Numbered from the stretch's first letter, positions 43,976-56,186 are shown. The stretch is DNA of 64,000 bases from Glaciozyma antarctica PI12 (GCA_002917775.1 KZ627154.1:148465-212464), one strand, 5' to 3'. Numbers and translations: made by a program. The notes: generated by a model from the sequence alone, not told the origin.

Positions 43976-46900
43976 ATGGACTACTTCAGCCCAAACCAGC
44001 CTAGTCTCGTACCCCTTGGAGACGTGGCGGAGGAGCCTCTCTCGCCGTTGGACTCGCCGCTCGAGGTCGTGGAGCTGCAGGAGCTCAAGAGTGGGGAGGA
44101 GGAGGCACAGCAACAGCAGGAACCGGCGCCAGAGGAGGAGCAGGACAGTGGGGACTCGTCTTCCACCCCCACAGGCGTGGTGTCGGTGGTGCGAGAGGAG
44201 CACCATCCTCCACCGGCGAAAGCTCGTGCGTAACTTCGGGTCTCCTCCCTCCTCAAGCTAACCTCTCCGCTGCACGAACACAGGCTTCCTACACGGTGGA
44301 CCTCCTTTATCCGACCTCTCTGCTCCATCCGTTATCATCCCCGCCATCTCCAGCACTCCGACCGTCACCGCCTCGAGCTGGAGAGCTTTCACGGACGAGG
44401 AGGAGCGTCGCCTACAAGCCGGTTGGCAGGCGCTGGAAAGCTCGAAAGCTTCTGAAGAGCCCGAAGAACCGTCTGCTGAAAGCGTCGTCGACCCAGGAGA
44501 GTCGTCGTCCTCTCTCGCGAACCGCTCTCCGCTGACACCTGTGGCAGACTCCTTCTCCGACCCCAACATCATTCCCGTCGGCCTCGACTTCCTCTTCAGC
44601 GTGAACCTCAAATCTCTCGTCCTATCTCCCGACTTCTGGGCCGGCACTCCCGTCCGCGTCCTGGTCTCCCTCTGGTTCTACGCCCCTCCTCGCCCCTCGT
44701 CCCGCCCTTCGCACCTCATCAAATGCTACCCCGTCGACCCCGCTCTCGCTCTCGCTCTCGAAAAGGCGTACCTCGAGATCAAGCCTTGGGAATCGAGCTA
44801 CGAGGCCGAGCTCCAGAGCGCACTGAGGGTCGGAGTGAGCGCAGAAGCGAAGTTGCGGGTTCCGTTGATCCGGGAAGCGGGACAAGGGCTCGAGTGTATC
44901 TTCCAGGACGCCGATATGGCGAGATTATACTCGACGGGGATTGTGGGGTCGGTCGGGAAGAGCTTCTTGAGTAGCGGGAAGGCGCATGGGGGCGGGCAGG
45001 TCGTTTTGAGGGGGTGGGACGCCGTGCGAGCGTGGAAGAAGAAGAAGGCTGCCGTCGATGGAGGGGAAGGATACAGGACGCCTTCAAAGGCCGATACGAG
45101 CGCATCGGAGACGGACGACGGAGAGGCCTCTCCCGCTCCGAGGTCAAGGACGGCTTCGTCCAGCTCGCCCGTCAAACCTTCGCAACCTCCGCTGGGTTTT
45201 TTTTCGACGCTCAAGACCAAGATTGGAGTTGCGGCGGCAGCAGCGGAGGGGGCGAGCGAGGAGGAGCTGCTCAAGACGGACGGGAACGATACGCAGGAAG
45301 CGATGGCGGGACCGAGGAAGCGCAAGGAGGGGGAGAACGAGATTGAGGGGGATGTGGAGAAGGTCGGCGAAGTCGACGAGCTTGTTCTGGTGATTCATGG
45401 GATCGGGCAGAAGGTGCGTTCGTTTGGATCGGGTAGTCTCGACGATTGGGGACTGACGGAGAGTCTCCTTCGTAGCTCGCAGGCACCTACAAGTCTCTCT
45501 CTTTCGTCCACGCCGTCAACGATCTTCGCACAAACTGCACCACTCTTTCGACCTCGTCCATCGCCCCTCTCATCCACTCGAAGCGAGCTCAGTTCATCCC
45601 CGTTCAGTGGCGGACCGACCTCGAGTTCGAAGACGAAGTGGGCGACGGAGCTGATCAGGAGGATGAGAGCTTAGGAAATCGATTCAACCTTGAGGAGTAG
45701 GTACTTTCGCTGCCACAGCAGGCGCGACAAGCTGATGGCCTGGTTCGCAGCATTGAAATCAAGGACAGTGTTCCCGTGCTTCGCCAGATCGTCAACGGAC
45801 TCGTCCTCGACGTTCCTTTCTACCTCTCTTCGCACAAAGACAAGATGATTCGCGCCGTTGTCGTACGTTTCCGTCATCTCTTCCGCATTCCCACTCATCT
45901 GACTTCCGCTCGCACAACAGCGAGACGCCAACCGAATCTATCGCCTCTTCTCCGCCCGCAACCCCGGCTTTACAGGTCGCGTCTCTATCATCGCTCACTC
46001 GCTCGGCTCCGCCCTAGCAGCCGACATCCTCTCTTCTCAGCCTACGTTCGTCAAGCCGCTGTCGCAGATGACTCTGGCGGAAAGGACGTCGGAGAAGCAG
46101 TTCGTCTTTGACACGCGCGTGTTGATTCTCGTTGGGTCTCCCGTGAGTCGTTTGCTGAGGCTGGGAAAGGACGGCACTGACGAATTCGCGTAGCTGGCGT
46201 TCTTTTTGCACCTTGGCAAGGGACAACTCATCGCAGAGGAGAGATCGTGAGCGAACCAAGGACGTCCCGCGCGATATCGGTGCGAGAGTTTAGTTTCGGC
46301 TTCTGATGCGGAGCTGACTCCTTTCGCAGCTTTGGATCGAGCTGGACGGTATGGTTGCATGGCTGCAGACTCGGTCTACAGTAGGTTGACTGGCATTCCT
46401 CTGAGGGCTGCGCTGACCTTGTTGCCTCGCAGACGTCTATCATCAGACCGACCCAGTCGCTTTCGCACTCAACGCCACCGTCGACGTTGCGTACGCTCAT
46501 CTTCCCTCTTCTTTCTGCTGCTCGCTGAGATTTATCGAAACAGCTACAGCCGCCAAATTAAGCCCATCGCGATCCCCTCGACCAACATCACCCTTCTCCA
46601 GAACCTCTCCGACACGTACAACCGCGTCTCCCGCCTCTTCGACGTCTCGACTCTCTGGTCATCCGCCGATCCCGCACCAGCTGAGGTTATCGAGGAGAAG
46701 CTTCTCGAGGCGAAAGCGAGCGAGGAGAAGAAGGTGCGGAAGGAGAAGGGTCCTCCGACGAGTGCGCGGCCGATGAGGCCAGGTGGGATGAAGAGGATGC
46801 CGAGCGAGAAGCCGATGGGGAAGGAAGAGTTTGTGAAGGTCGATCGGGCGGAGAGGAGGTGAGTAGTTTGAGTCGGCGAAGGAGGACGCGAGCTGACGGT

Positions 46901-47221
46901 CTCGGGGGGAGCAGGTTCAAGGCGCTTAATCCTCAAGGTGAGTTTCGCTGCCCCCCCTCACCAGTTTTGATACATACTAAAGGCTCGCCTGCAGGTTGCG
47001 TCGATTTCTTCCTTCCGGCGGAAGGCCTCAATCAGTATGTCGAGGCGTTGAGCAGTCACGGTTCCTACTGGGTCCGTCCGTTTTCGCCCCTTCGGGCTCA
47101 TCGCTGACTTCTCTCTCGACAGTACGACCAGCGATTCGCAACGTTCGTGCTTACGCAGCTCTTTGCGTCGTCTGAAGACTTGGAGCGAACTGGTCGCGAG
47201 GAGATTGGGACGGAGGATTGA
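43976..47221 (+). CDS. DDHD-domain phospholipase (PA-preferring phospholipase A1 type)
   Basis: Start at 43976 (MDYFSPNQPSLVPLGD) leads into an acidic/Gln-rich N-terminus. A WWE-like/SEC23IP-type region follows (PVRVLVSLWFYAPPRPSSRP; HLIKCYPVDPALALALEKAY). The hydrolase part has ELVLVIHGIGQK, the nucleophile elbow RVSIIAHSLGSALAADIL (Ser in AHSLG) and FDTRVLILVGSPLAFFLHLG. The DDHD domain has DPVAFALNATVD and CVDFFLPAEGLNQYVEALSS, then HGSYWYDQRFATFVL. It ends GREEIGTED, TGA at 47219-47221. The family hydrolyses phosphatidic acid and related phospholipids at organelle membranes; in yeast the homologue Ddl1 acts on mitochondrial lipids. One donor is GTAGGT. Exon order is secure; some borders are inferred. 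Confidence 0.87.
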
Positions 47222-47472
47222 GCTCGCTGGGAGGCGATGGGACTGTGCATACTTTGTGATTGTCGAAATGAAATAGCAGTCAGTAAAATCGCCTTGTAAA
47301 GGACGCTAGCGAAGAAAAGATGAAGGCCTCGGGCGAACATGAACGCGACACGCGACGCAGGCGCCTTCGTCGACCACGATGGCGATGGCGGATTCTCTTC
47401 TTCAACGGGGAAAGTTGCAGAACCACGATGCGGCGACAGCATTAATAACAGGGTATAAGGTGTATCCAAGCT

Positions 47473-48853
47473 CTACACAAGGAGGGCGAATGCGCCAGCA
47501 ACGAATGACAACACCGAGAACTTGGCGAGGGTGGAAGCGCCGCCGGTCATGAGGGTAGGGGATGCAGCGGCTCCGGAGCCAGTGGCGGTGGCAGATCCTC
47601 CGAGAGTGGGGGAGGCAGATCCAGTGGCGGATCCAGAGGCGGAGGGGGAGGCTCCGACGGCGGCGAGCTCGATGATGGCGGGTCCGGCGAGGACGGATGC
47701 GTCGGCGACGGAGGGGCCCGAGGTTAGGACAACGTCTGTGGAGAGCGAGTCAGCGAGAGGTCGTGGAGGAGGGCAAGGAGACGAACAGGTCTGGCCAGCG
47801 GTGACGTTGGCGGTGGGGATCATGCAGGCACCGTTCTCGTAGACGGAGAATCCAGCACCGAGTCCACTGCGAAGGGGGAGCGAGTTAACTAGAGTCCAGA
47901 CGGTCAAATCGGGAAAAGACGTACGAGGCGAAGCCGCAGTACACGGTTCCCTCGAAGGTGGCAGCGAGGGAGGTGTTGGTGGGAGCGATCTCGAGGGAAG
48001 CGCCAATGGCGGGGGCGTCGGAGGTGACGGTGAGAGGCTCCTTTCCAGCGATGGCAGGAGCGCTACCGTCGGGGCAGCTGGCGAAGAAGGGAGTAGCCAT
48101 CGTCACGACGGCGGCGGCGCTCTGGGGGGTGTCGTAGGCGGAGGGGAAGGGGCTGAGACTGTTAAGGTAGCGGATGAACGCGTTGTGACGAGCCTGGAGA
48201 AGGAGGGTTCAGTTCGTGCGAGCGAGGAAGCGAGGAGGAGAGGACTGACCTCGACGGTAAGGATGCTTCCGGCGGCGGTGAGGAATGCGGTGGTCTCGAT
48301 AGATCCAGCAGCACCTAGAGAGTATGAAGCGCGTTAGCGAGAGACGAGCGAGCAGGAACCAGGAGAGACTCACCAAGGTAGGCGGAGGTACCAACACCCT
48401 CAAGAACCTGGGAGAGGGCGAGGAAGCCGCCAATGGTGTCGTAGGGGAAAGTGTAGTTGCAAGCTTGCACTGCAAGTGGAGTCAGGTTAGCTTGAGCGGC
48501 AGAGAAGCGGAAGGAGACGCACCAGGAGTGGCACCAGCTGCCTCGAGAGCACCGGTGAGGAAAGCGACGTGGGAAGCCTCGTCCTCAGCGATCTTCTGGA
48601 GAAGGGGGTAGGCGCCAGTGTATCCAGCGGCGTCAAAGTCGGCCGCGGTGTACTTGGCGAGTCCCTCTTTGTAAAACGCGTCTTCGAGATGCTCTAGAGT
48701 CAAAGCGAAGTTGAGAACGACGTCGTCGGGAGCTCCAACGGTGGTGCTCTGGCGCTTCATGATGCTGCGCTTCATGGAAGGGATGTCCTGGTTGATAGCG
48801 ACGGCATTGGCGACAACGGCGCAGGCGGCGAGGGTGATGATGGAGGAGCGCAT
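47473..48853 (-). CDS. Ferritin-like (Rds1-type) secreted protein, probably GPI-anchored
   Basis: Start at 48853 with a signal peptide (MRSSIITLAACAVVANAVA) and a KR-rich pro-region (MKRSIMKRQ). The ferritin-like four-helix domain has NFALTLEHLEDAFYKEGLA, the ExxH motifs EDEASH and VEARH, and the conserved ALSQVLEGVGTSAYLGAAGS. A beta-rich C-terminal part (GLGAGFSVYENGACMIPTAN; SGPSVADASVLAGPAIIEL) and a Ser/Thr/Gly linker lead to a hydrophobic end (FSVLSFVAGAFALLV), typical of GPI attachment. TAG at 47473. Family members are stress- or starvation-induced surface proteins; metal binding is inferred from the Glu/His pattern. Its paralogue at 53994-55307 lacks the linker and anchor. Confidence 0.85.
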
Positions 48854-49360
48854 GTTGAGAGTGCTGGCGATGGCGAGTGAGATGTGGAGAAGGAAGAGCA
48901 GAGGAGCCGGTCTCTTTGTAAAGGAAGCATCACGAGCAGTAATCGCCGACCTGTATTAGCGCCGGAAGGTGGCCTGTTGAACGACGGTCGCGTCGTGCGA
49001 TGGCGAGGAGTTGGTGGGGATCGCCCGAGCCGTGCGTCACTTGGACTGTTTCGAACGCGCCACTCCTTCCTCGGCGCTTCGCTCTCGTCTGCCCTGGACT
49101 TGTAGAGGAGATTAGCTGAGCGATTCCCGATGAGGATAGATGCAATCAGGTACGCACCCATCAGCGAATCCGCAAAAACAAAGGGCTTCGGCGCCAACGA
49201 CCCATCGCCCCCACCTGTCCCCCAAGCGTGAGCCCACCCTGACGAGTGAAAGGAGACGTGCTTTGCAGCAAAGAAGACGTGCGGGGAGTGGGTAAAATAA
49301 AGCGGTGGGAGGGGGTATCAAAAATAGGCGCGTACACAAACAAAAACTGCAAACCCCCCC
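48854..49360. other. Region between the ferritin-like gene and MGM1
   Basis: 507 nt holding the promoter of the ferritin-like gene and the MGM1 3' flank. On the minus strand at about 49159-49098 a well-formed intron signal (GTGCGTACC, GCTAATC branch, AG) is visible, so a small unplaced gene or 5'-UTR intron of the ferritin-like gene is possible. No coding exon could be confirmed. Confidence 0.4.
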
Positions 49361-52300
49361 TCAGAACATACCGAAGAGCCCTCGAGGAGTATCACGTCGC
49401 CGCAAGGGATCCCGCGCAGCCTTGTCGCGCTGGAGTTTGACGAGCGAGTCGAGCTTTTCTGCGACCTGAGGAGAGACGGAGTCAGCGACGGCCCCGAGGA
49501 GCGGCAGAGGGAGGGGACGCACGAGTTCGAGCTTCTCCTTGCGTTCCTGTAATGAGAGATGCTGGTGCACAGAAGGGTTCTCCCGCGCGAACCGCACGAC
49601 TTCTGCTCGGTCGAGGTCGTAGCCTAGCCGAGTGTCGATCTCGCGGGGGAACTGGATTGAGAAGAAGGGTTCAGCTCGGCGCGGTTCCAACGAGAGTAAA
49701 GGCACGAACGCGGTAGAAGAACTCGACGAGGAGCTCGATCTGTAGCGGGAAAGGCTGTCAGCAAAGGCGGCATAGAACGAAGGACTGGACGAGAGCGAGC
49801 GCACGTTGATAAACTGCACCGCCGTATCGGAGAGCTTGTCGGCGACGACGTTGAGGAAGGCTTCGGGGCAGAAAGCCTTCTCCTCCGGGCCAGCCTTGCA
49901 TCTCCGCGACTTCAAGGCCATGAGACGTAGGCGCAGAACCGAGCTTCGAGACGAGAGGAACATCGCCTCGCGCGCTGTCGACGAAACCTCATCAGCTTCC
50001 TCGCACCGAAGCCAACAAGAATGAGAAGTCACCCTTCGCCAGCAACGCCGGGTTGTACGCCGGTCTGTTCGGGTCCGAGTCGTCCTCCTCCCACTCTTGC
50101 CCGCCCGCTTTCGCCTCCCTCCTTCTCTCCCTCCTCCTCCTCTCCTTCTCTTCCACCTCCCCGACATACTCCATCGCTCCCCTCAGCTTCCTCCCCCCGA
50201 CCGCGTCCCTAATCTTGCTCAACGCCCCCTCGCACATCGTCAACTCGCGCTGCATCAACCCGAGCGACCTCGAGCGTCCCTCCTCCCACTCCTTCGGGTT
50301 CACCTCGACCTCGTACTTGAGCGGCTTGACCGAGTTTTCCACTTGATCCGCCGTAAGCGAGAACCGGTCGTGCAGGATCCCCTCGGCCGTCATCCTGATC
50401 CTCTCCGACGCGGAAGGGTGGAACGTGAGCGGCTCCTCCTCCGACAAGCTCGCGAGCTTCCTCTGAATCGCTCCGACGACGAGAGTAGTCGCTGCGCGCC
50501 CGACGCCCGACTTGGTAAGCGACGAAGCGATCGCGTCCAGCTTGCGTTGGTAGTAGAGGTCGAGCTCGTCGGGCGAGACTTTCGAGTTGGCGAGTTTGCT
50601 GAGATCGGGGGTACGAGGGTCGGTCCAGTACTGTTGCGCGAGGAGGTCCATGACTTGATCGTCGAGTGCCATCTTGAGGCTCCGTCGCACCTCGGCCTTG
50701 CTGAACGCCTTGCTGAGCCCGTGGATCCGAGCCTTGAGCGCGTCCATCGTTTCGGCGACGTACGATTCCGCCGAGATCGACCGGTCGTTGTACTGGACCT
50801 TGAACTGGTACCGCGCTTCCTCGAGTTCGAGCGAAACAGCGTTCGAGATCGTATGCAGCGACGCCGCCATCGACTCCTCGAGAACTTGCATGAGTCGTCG
50901 CTTGAGAGTATCCGTCCCGACGAGCATTCCCTCGCGCGAGAAATGGTCGCCGTTCGATCCGAAGAAGGCGTCTTCCTGCGCCTTGATCGGTGCGACGAGA
51001 CTCCCGCCGTCCTTCTTCCCTCGTCCCTTCGAGCCAGCCTTGCAGACGACTCCGACGTAGCCGAGGACGAGCGGGTACCGATCGTTCGAAAGGATCGCTG
51101 CGCCGACTTCGGGAGCGACGAGGTCCATCTTGGTGACGACTCCGATCGTGCGCATTCCGAGCGGGTCGACCTTTTTGCTCGCGCGAAGAGCGGGCGAGTT
51201 GGCAAGGTCGACGTCGGCGGCGCAAACGGCGAGGACGAGGTTCGGGGACCGGATGTACTTGTCGCAGAGCTTGTTGATCTTGTCCTTGAGCCCCTCGGGC
51301 TGGTCCATCGAGCTGATTTGGACGTAGCCGGGGAGGTCGACGAGAGAGAGGTCGGGGACGTTGGGCGAGTGGATGCGAAGGTGAATGGGGGAGTCGGAGA
51401 CGCATTCGGAGGCAGGTACGGAGAGGTTGAGGTCGAGGAGGGTTTGCTGGACGATAGAGAAGTCGGTAATGTGGCCGGGACCGAGAGAGGGGAATTCGGC
51501 AAAGGTTTGAGGGGAGGGGTCGGAAGGAGTGGGAGGGGTGTGGATGAGGGTGAGCTCGATGGGTCGGCGCGTGACCATGTTATCGCCTCTGCAGTAGCTC
51601 CAGTATAAGCTCGTGCTGTAGCGGGAGAGGGAGCTGTACGTACTTCGGCAGGAATTTCCTTCCCACAATCGCCTCCAATACACTGCTCTTCCCGCTACTC
51701 TGGCTCCCAATCACGACGATGCTCGGTAGCGTCAAGCCTGCGTCCTCGCCAATGCTCATCAAGATCGACCTGATCTCAATCAAGCGCCTCGTCAAGAGCA
51801 TGAGGTCGCCCGTCGGGTCCCCAAGCTTCGACTGCTCCTCCCCATCAACGACGACTGGTAGCGACGCCGCAATCACCGCAGCCGCCGTAGCTGGGGTCCT
51901 GAATGCTGAGCCATCTCCTCCGCTTTTCTTCCCACCCTCTCCTCCATCTCCCCCGCTCGCCACCGCTCCCTCATCCTCCCCTTCGCCCGGCGGGAAGGCT
52001 TCTCGGATCTTGTCCCGGAAGGCTGCGAATCGGCCTTGAACTCCCATAGCAGTATCCGTCCAAACTTCGGATGCTGTGCTGGAGAGTGCAGAGTAGTTGT
52101 CGGAGGCGGTGGTGGAGAGGGAGTCGTAGGTGGAGCCGACCTTGTCCTTGATCTCGTCGATGAGGTTCCGTGCGTTCTGCTGAAAGCCTGAGAAGGTCAC
52201 ATAGTGAGCAGGGCGCTCGCATGCAAAGACAGAGCTGTCCCTCCACCCCTGGCAAGCCAGCAGCATCCTCCTCCGCTGAGGTCCACGCTCTTGTCTCTTC

Positions 52301-52636
52301 CCTCGTAGCAACGTCTCCAGTCTCTCCCCAATGCCAGCTTCTTAATCATGCTGCTGTGAGAGTTCAAGGAGCTCCACAGTGTTCCCACCCGACTCGTAGT
52401 TGACCCTCGTCAAAAGGAAGCACGGACTCACCATCGACCTTGTACTCGGCGTACGTGACCGCTCCCGCTCCAACGCCCAGCGTAACGACTCCGCGTGAAG
52501 CTGTCCTTCCTCCTAGTCGTAGGATCCCGCTGAGAAGAGAGACGGAGCGGACGTGCATGTTTCGTGAGGGCGTGAGTCGAGCGTGAGGGTGGCGCAAGAG
52601 GGAGGGGCGATTAGCGCGGCGAAGGAGGGCCGACAT
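49361..52636 (-). CDS. MGM1: Mitochondrial dynamin-like GTPase Mgm1 (OPA1 homologue)
   Basis: Mediates inner-membrane fusion and cristae shaping. Start at 52636 gives a basic presequence ([20 protein letters not shown]) and a hydrophobic inner-membrane anchor ([20 protein letters not shown]). A second Met in frame at 52558 would shorten it. The GTPase domain shows G1 [18 protein letters not shown]2 [14 protein letters not shown]3 [11 protein letters not shown] and G4 [11 protein letters not shown]. The middle and stalk regions include [20 protein letters not shown] and [20 protein letters not shown]. The GTPase effector domain is near [18 protein letters not shown]. It ends [13 protein letters not shown] at 49361. 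Most of the coding region is one long exon (51710-50000 area). Roughly 900 residues, as expected. Confidence 0.93.
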
Positions 52637-53156
52637 GGCTGGAGGAAGGAAGGTGGTCCTGTCTCCTCGAAGAGTTTGTCGTCGTCGTCGTCGTCGTCGA
52701 CAGGTTGGTGGTCGACGAGGAAGAGGTGCCGACGCCGTCTTGACGCGTTCTGCCCACCTTGTCCTGTTCTTCTTTCACCCCGTCGCAGCAAGCCACTCTA
52801 CGCTGGTACTTCAAGAACACTCTGCGAAGGTCTGCACCAGCGGAGGAACTGCCAGCACTCGTATCCTGCTCGAAGGAAGCCTCGTCTTTGCATCTCCAGT
52901 CGCTCTCTCCCTCCCTCCCTTCCCTCCCGTAGCTCTCGCTGCTGCTACCCTGCCCGCCGTTAACCGGGCCACCTCCCAACTCCTCTCGCAGCGCCACAAC
53001 GAGCAGCGAGCACAGCTTCTCCTCGAACGCGTCAGATCAATCGACCAAGTTCTCCTCCCGGCCATGACGGCGAACCCGTGCCCTTCTTCACAACGGCGCG
53101 CTCTCTTCTGCTCCCACCTTGCTCCGTTCTCCTTCTCCTCCGAACTCGAACTCGCC
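52637..53156. other. Divergent region between MGM1 and the His-rich gene
   Basis: 520 nt of promoter and leader sequence for two outward-facing genes. It contains a (GTC)7 microsatellite at 52678-52698, immediately upstream of the MGM1 start. No further coding exon was recognised. Confidence 0.4.
52678..52698. repeat. GTC trinucleotide repeat, seven units
   Basis: Seven perfect GTC units in the presumed 5' leader or promoter of MGM1, 42 nt upstream of its start codon. Length variation among strains is likely for such a run, but its effect is unknown. Confidence 0.9.
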
Positions 53157-53560
53157 ATGACCCACCACACGACCCACAACACGACCGGCGCGACTGGGGT
53201 ACGTTGCTCCCTGCATCCCTGCTCTCGACATCAGCTAACGAGCGCTCACAGGGAGGACTCCTGGGCCACCACCAGACAGGCCACCACAACTCGCACGTCA
53301 AGACGACCGAGAAGCACACGACTACGCACCATCCCAACGGAGCCGTCACTCACTCGACTACGACGGGAATCCCCAAGGTCCCGATGGGGCAGAAGGTCTC
53401 GGGCAAGATGGATGTGCTGATTGGAGAGGTGTGTTTCTTAGGACTAGGAAGGAAGAGGAAAGCTGATGGTGGAGAGCAGATGACGCATAACCCTGCGAAG
53501 GTGGCGATTGGACATGCGAAGACATGCGAAGGAGGATTGATGAGGCCGCAGGCGCACTGA
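53157..53560 (+). CDS. Small His/Thr-rich protein
   Basis: Three exons give about 98 residues. The first is MTHHTTHNTTGATG. Exon 2 follows a GTACGT intron with a CTAAC branch and reads GGLLGHHQTGHHNSHVKTTE, then KHTTTHHPNGAVTHSTTTG. Exon 3 is reached through a GTGTGT intron and ends MRPQAH, TGA at 53558-53560. The end of exon 2 (VPMGQKVSGKMDVLIGE) plus exon 3 (MTHNPAKVAIGHAK) resembles the G-x-(V/M)-x-x-x-x-G-x(6)-NP pattern of small fungal stress-linked (CsbD-like) proteins; this is a loose resemblance only. It has no signal peptide. The many His could bind metal, but this is not shown. Confidence 0.6.
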
Positions 53561-53993
53561 GCGAGCGTGCTCTTGCTGTAGTGTGTTATTCCTTTCGCTG
53601 TGCATTGTAACACCCCCGTTCGACGCCTACTTCGACGTACTCCATCGCGACTCGGCGCTCAGACGCGTCCTCGAGTCGGAAAGGCCGCACTTGCGGCCCC
53701 GTTCCTTCCTCGCAGTCGTGAGAGAAAGCTCGGCCATCGTTGAGTTTCTTGAGCCCTGCGCATGCCAAAGTCCGATCCGAGAGGAAGGATGCGTCGTCGG
53801 GAGAGAAATCAAGTCGCGAGTTCTCAGCGTATCGCCAGCAGCTGGCGCAAGCGGGACGTCGAAGCGGGCAGGAAGCGAAAATTGAAGCCAGCAGGAAGAG
53901 TGAGGCAGGAAGCTTTGGAAGCAGCAGCCGCGAAAGCGAAGGCTTGTATCAACAAAAGTCCATTACTGTTTAAAAGGGTGGAACACGAGACGA
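53561..53993. other. Convergent 3' region
   Basis: 433 nt between the stops of the His-rich gene (+) and the second ferritin-like gene (-). It should hold both 3' ends. No coding exon was confirmed. Confidence 0.4.
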
Positions 53994-55307
53994 TTACGCC
54001 ACAGTGACCATGATATCGGAAGGACCCAACTCGATGATGGCGGGTCCAGCGAGGACGGAAGCGTCGGCAACCGAGGGACCGCTGGTGAGGACGACGTCTG
54101 CACAGCGAGCGAGGTCAGCAGCCGTGCGAGGATCGAAAGAAGAAAGCGACGAACAAGTCTGTCCGAGGGTGATGTCGGAGGGGATGGCGCAACTTCCGTC
54201 GGTGTAGGGAGTGAAGGAAGCTCCGAGTCCACTGCATCGATACCAGGGTCAGCGAGGTGCCGACTCGAAAAGGTGGAAAGGGACGAACGCTGCGAAACCG
54301 CAGAAGACCTCGGCAGGGAAGGACTCGACGACCATGGGGTCGGCGGGAGCGAGAGTGAGGGATCCTCCAAGGGCGGGGACGGCGGAGGCGTCGCCACTGA
54401 TGACGAGCGCGGGGAGGCCCATGATCGCGGGGGCGGATCCCTCGGGGCAGCTGACGAAGAAGGCTGCGAGAGGATTGAGAGGTTAGGAATGTCGAGACGA
54501 GGGGCACTAAGGAACGCACGAGTGGCCATGGAAACGACGGCGGCGGCGGACTGGGGAGTGTCGTAGGGTGCGGGGGCAGGGAGGCGGGAGTTGAGGAGGC
54601 GGATGAAGGCAGAGTGGCGAGCCTCGACGGTCAAGATGGAGCCGCTAGAAGCAACAAAGTCAGCTTGGGGTCTTCTCGAAGGGCGAGTACGACGTACGCA
54701 GCGAGGAGGAAGTCCTTGTTCTCGATCGAGCCAGCAGCGCCGAGGTAGGCGGAAGTTCCGACTCCGACGAGGACCTGGGAGAGGGCGAGGAATCCTGAGA
54801 CGTTCTCGTAGGGGAAGTTGTACTCGCAGGCCTCCACTGCAAACGGGGGTAGGAGTTAGCTGTGAGCGATGGGGGGGAAGGTGCGAGAGACTAACCAGGA
54901 GTTGCGCCAGCGGCGGTGAGGGCGGTCGAGAGGAAGGCAACGTGGCTCTGCTCATCCTCGGCGACCTTCTGGAGGTGGGCGTAGACACCAGGGAATCCGG
55001 CCTCCTCAAAGTCGGCCTCGCTGAACTTGGCAACACCCTCGGCGTAGAAAGCGTTCTCCAGGTGCTCCAGCGTGAGCGCAAACTGTCCAGGCCGTTGTCA
55101 GCGTTGCCCATGGATGGTCGTGGTAAGCCAGAGAGGACGCACGTTCAGAACCGTCGCGTCATCGGCGCCGGTGGTCGTAGACTGGCGCTTGATGATGTTG
55201 CGCTTCATTCCGGCGTTGGACTGAGGAACCATGAGAGCCGAAGCTGCGACGGCAGAGACACAGATGCCGGCGAGGATGGAGCGAAGGGAGATGGTGTTGG
55301 AACGCAT
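53994..55307 (-). CDS. Ferritin-like (Rds1-type) secreted protein without GPI tail
   Basis: Paralogue of 47473-48853, with the same order of motifs. Start at 55307 gives a longer signal region (MRSNTISLRSILAGICVSAV) and the matching MKRNIIKRQSTTTGADD segment. The ferritin-like part has NFALTLEHLENAFYAEGVA, EDEQSH, FLALSQVLVGVGTSAYLG and VEARHSAFIRLLNSRLP. It ends SVADASVLAGPAIIELGPSD, IMVTVA, TAA at 53994, so the Ser/Gly linker and hydrophobic anchor of its sister are absent. It is therefore probably released rather than anchored. Intron positions look shared with the paralogue, which supports duplication. Confidence 0.85.
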
Positions 55308-56186
55308 GTTGAGTCTGGTGGAGGTGTTGGGAGGAGGTGGTACTTGGGAGTTGGATGAGCTGGTGATGAGAGAGAAGGAGAGAGAAAAAGGGAGTCCCCT
55401 TTCAATAGAGCTCCTCGAAAGCAGTGGGCCGAGAGGGCAGGAGAGCGTAATTGAATGACGAGCAGACGAAAGCCAGCGGCCCAGCGAGGTCGAACGATGA
55501 GATTAGTCGGCTCGAATCACTTCAGCAGTAAGCTCGATCCAGCCAGACCGGCCAGGCCCCCCACAGTTTTTCCGCGAAGTCGTCTCTGGATAAATGGAGT
55601 GACAAGCAGACAACACCCACGAGAGGAACTAGCGAGGAGGAAGAGGAGGAGGAAGAAGAACTCGCCGATCGTGTTCGCTCTTCTGCTCCAACCGCCCGCC
55701 CCGCCGACCCCCACGCCATTCTCCGACAGCAGTAGCTTCCAGCAAGGTGCCAGTCCGCCTTCTCGTGGCATCGAATCGCCCTACCCGTCCAACTCCACCG
55801 CCGCAGCTCCACCGCCTCAAACCTCCTCCTCGTCCGATCCAGCATGCAGCCAGCTCGCCAACCACCAGGAAATGCATTCCAGGAAGGCGTCATGGACTTG
55901 AGAAGGGTTGCGGAACCGCAGGGCGCGCAGGGGTGGAGCCGGAGTGAAGGAAGATGGGGCTGCCGGGGAGCGGAGGGCGGGATGCGGGTTGAGGCGGAGG
56001 GATCTGCTGCTGAACTGGGAGGGCGTGGAGCTGACTGCAACGCTGCTGTTGACCCAAGAGACGTGCACTAGTTGTTTAAAGGCTCCCAGAATTGCGTAGA
56101 CGCGAAGCTCGCGAGAAGAGGTTCTGCTCACTGTGGACCGCGCCATCAGCTGCCGCGCTGCAGACCCCCGCACCACAGTAACTCAC
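55308..56186. other. Unassigned region upstream of the second ferritin-like gene
   Basis: 879 nt. It includes the ferritin-like promoter. An unassigned minus-strand open frame begins near 56149 (MARSTVSRTSSRELRVYAIL) and ends near 55820. It has no recognised family, and its start overlaps an intron-like GTGAGT...CACAG signal just after the stop of the neighbouring gene, so it may instead be 3' UTR. Codon use is not decisive. Confidence 0.35.

Noticed and set aside
50097-51608. Plus-strand open frame of about 500 codons opposite MGM1
   Set aside because: It mirrors the dynamin GTPase frame; its Arg/Glu-rich product has no domain. High GC content creates long antisense frames.
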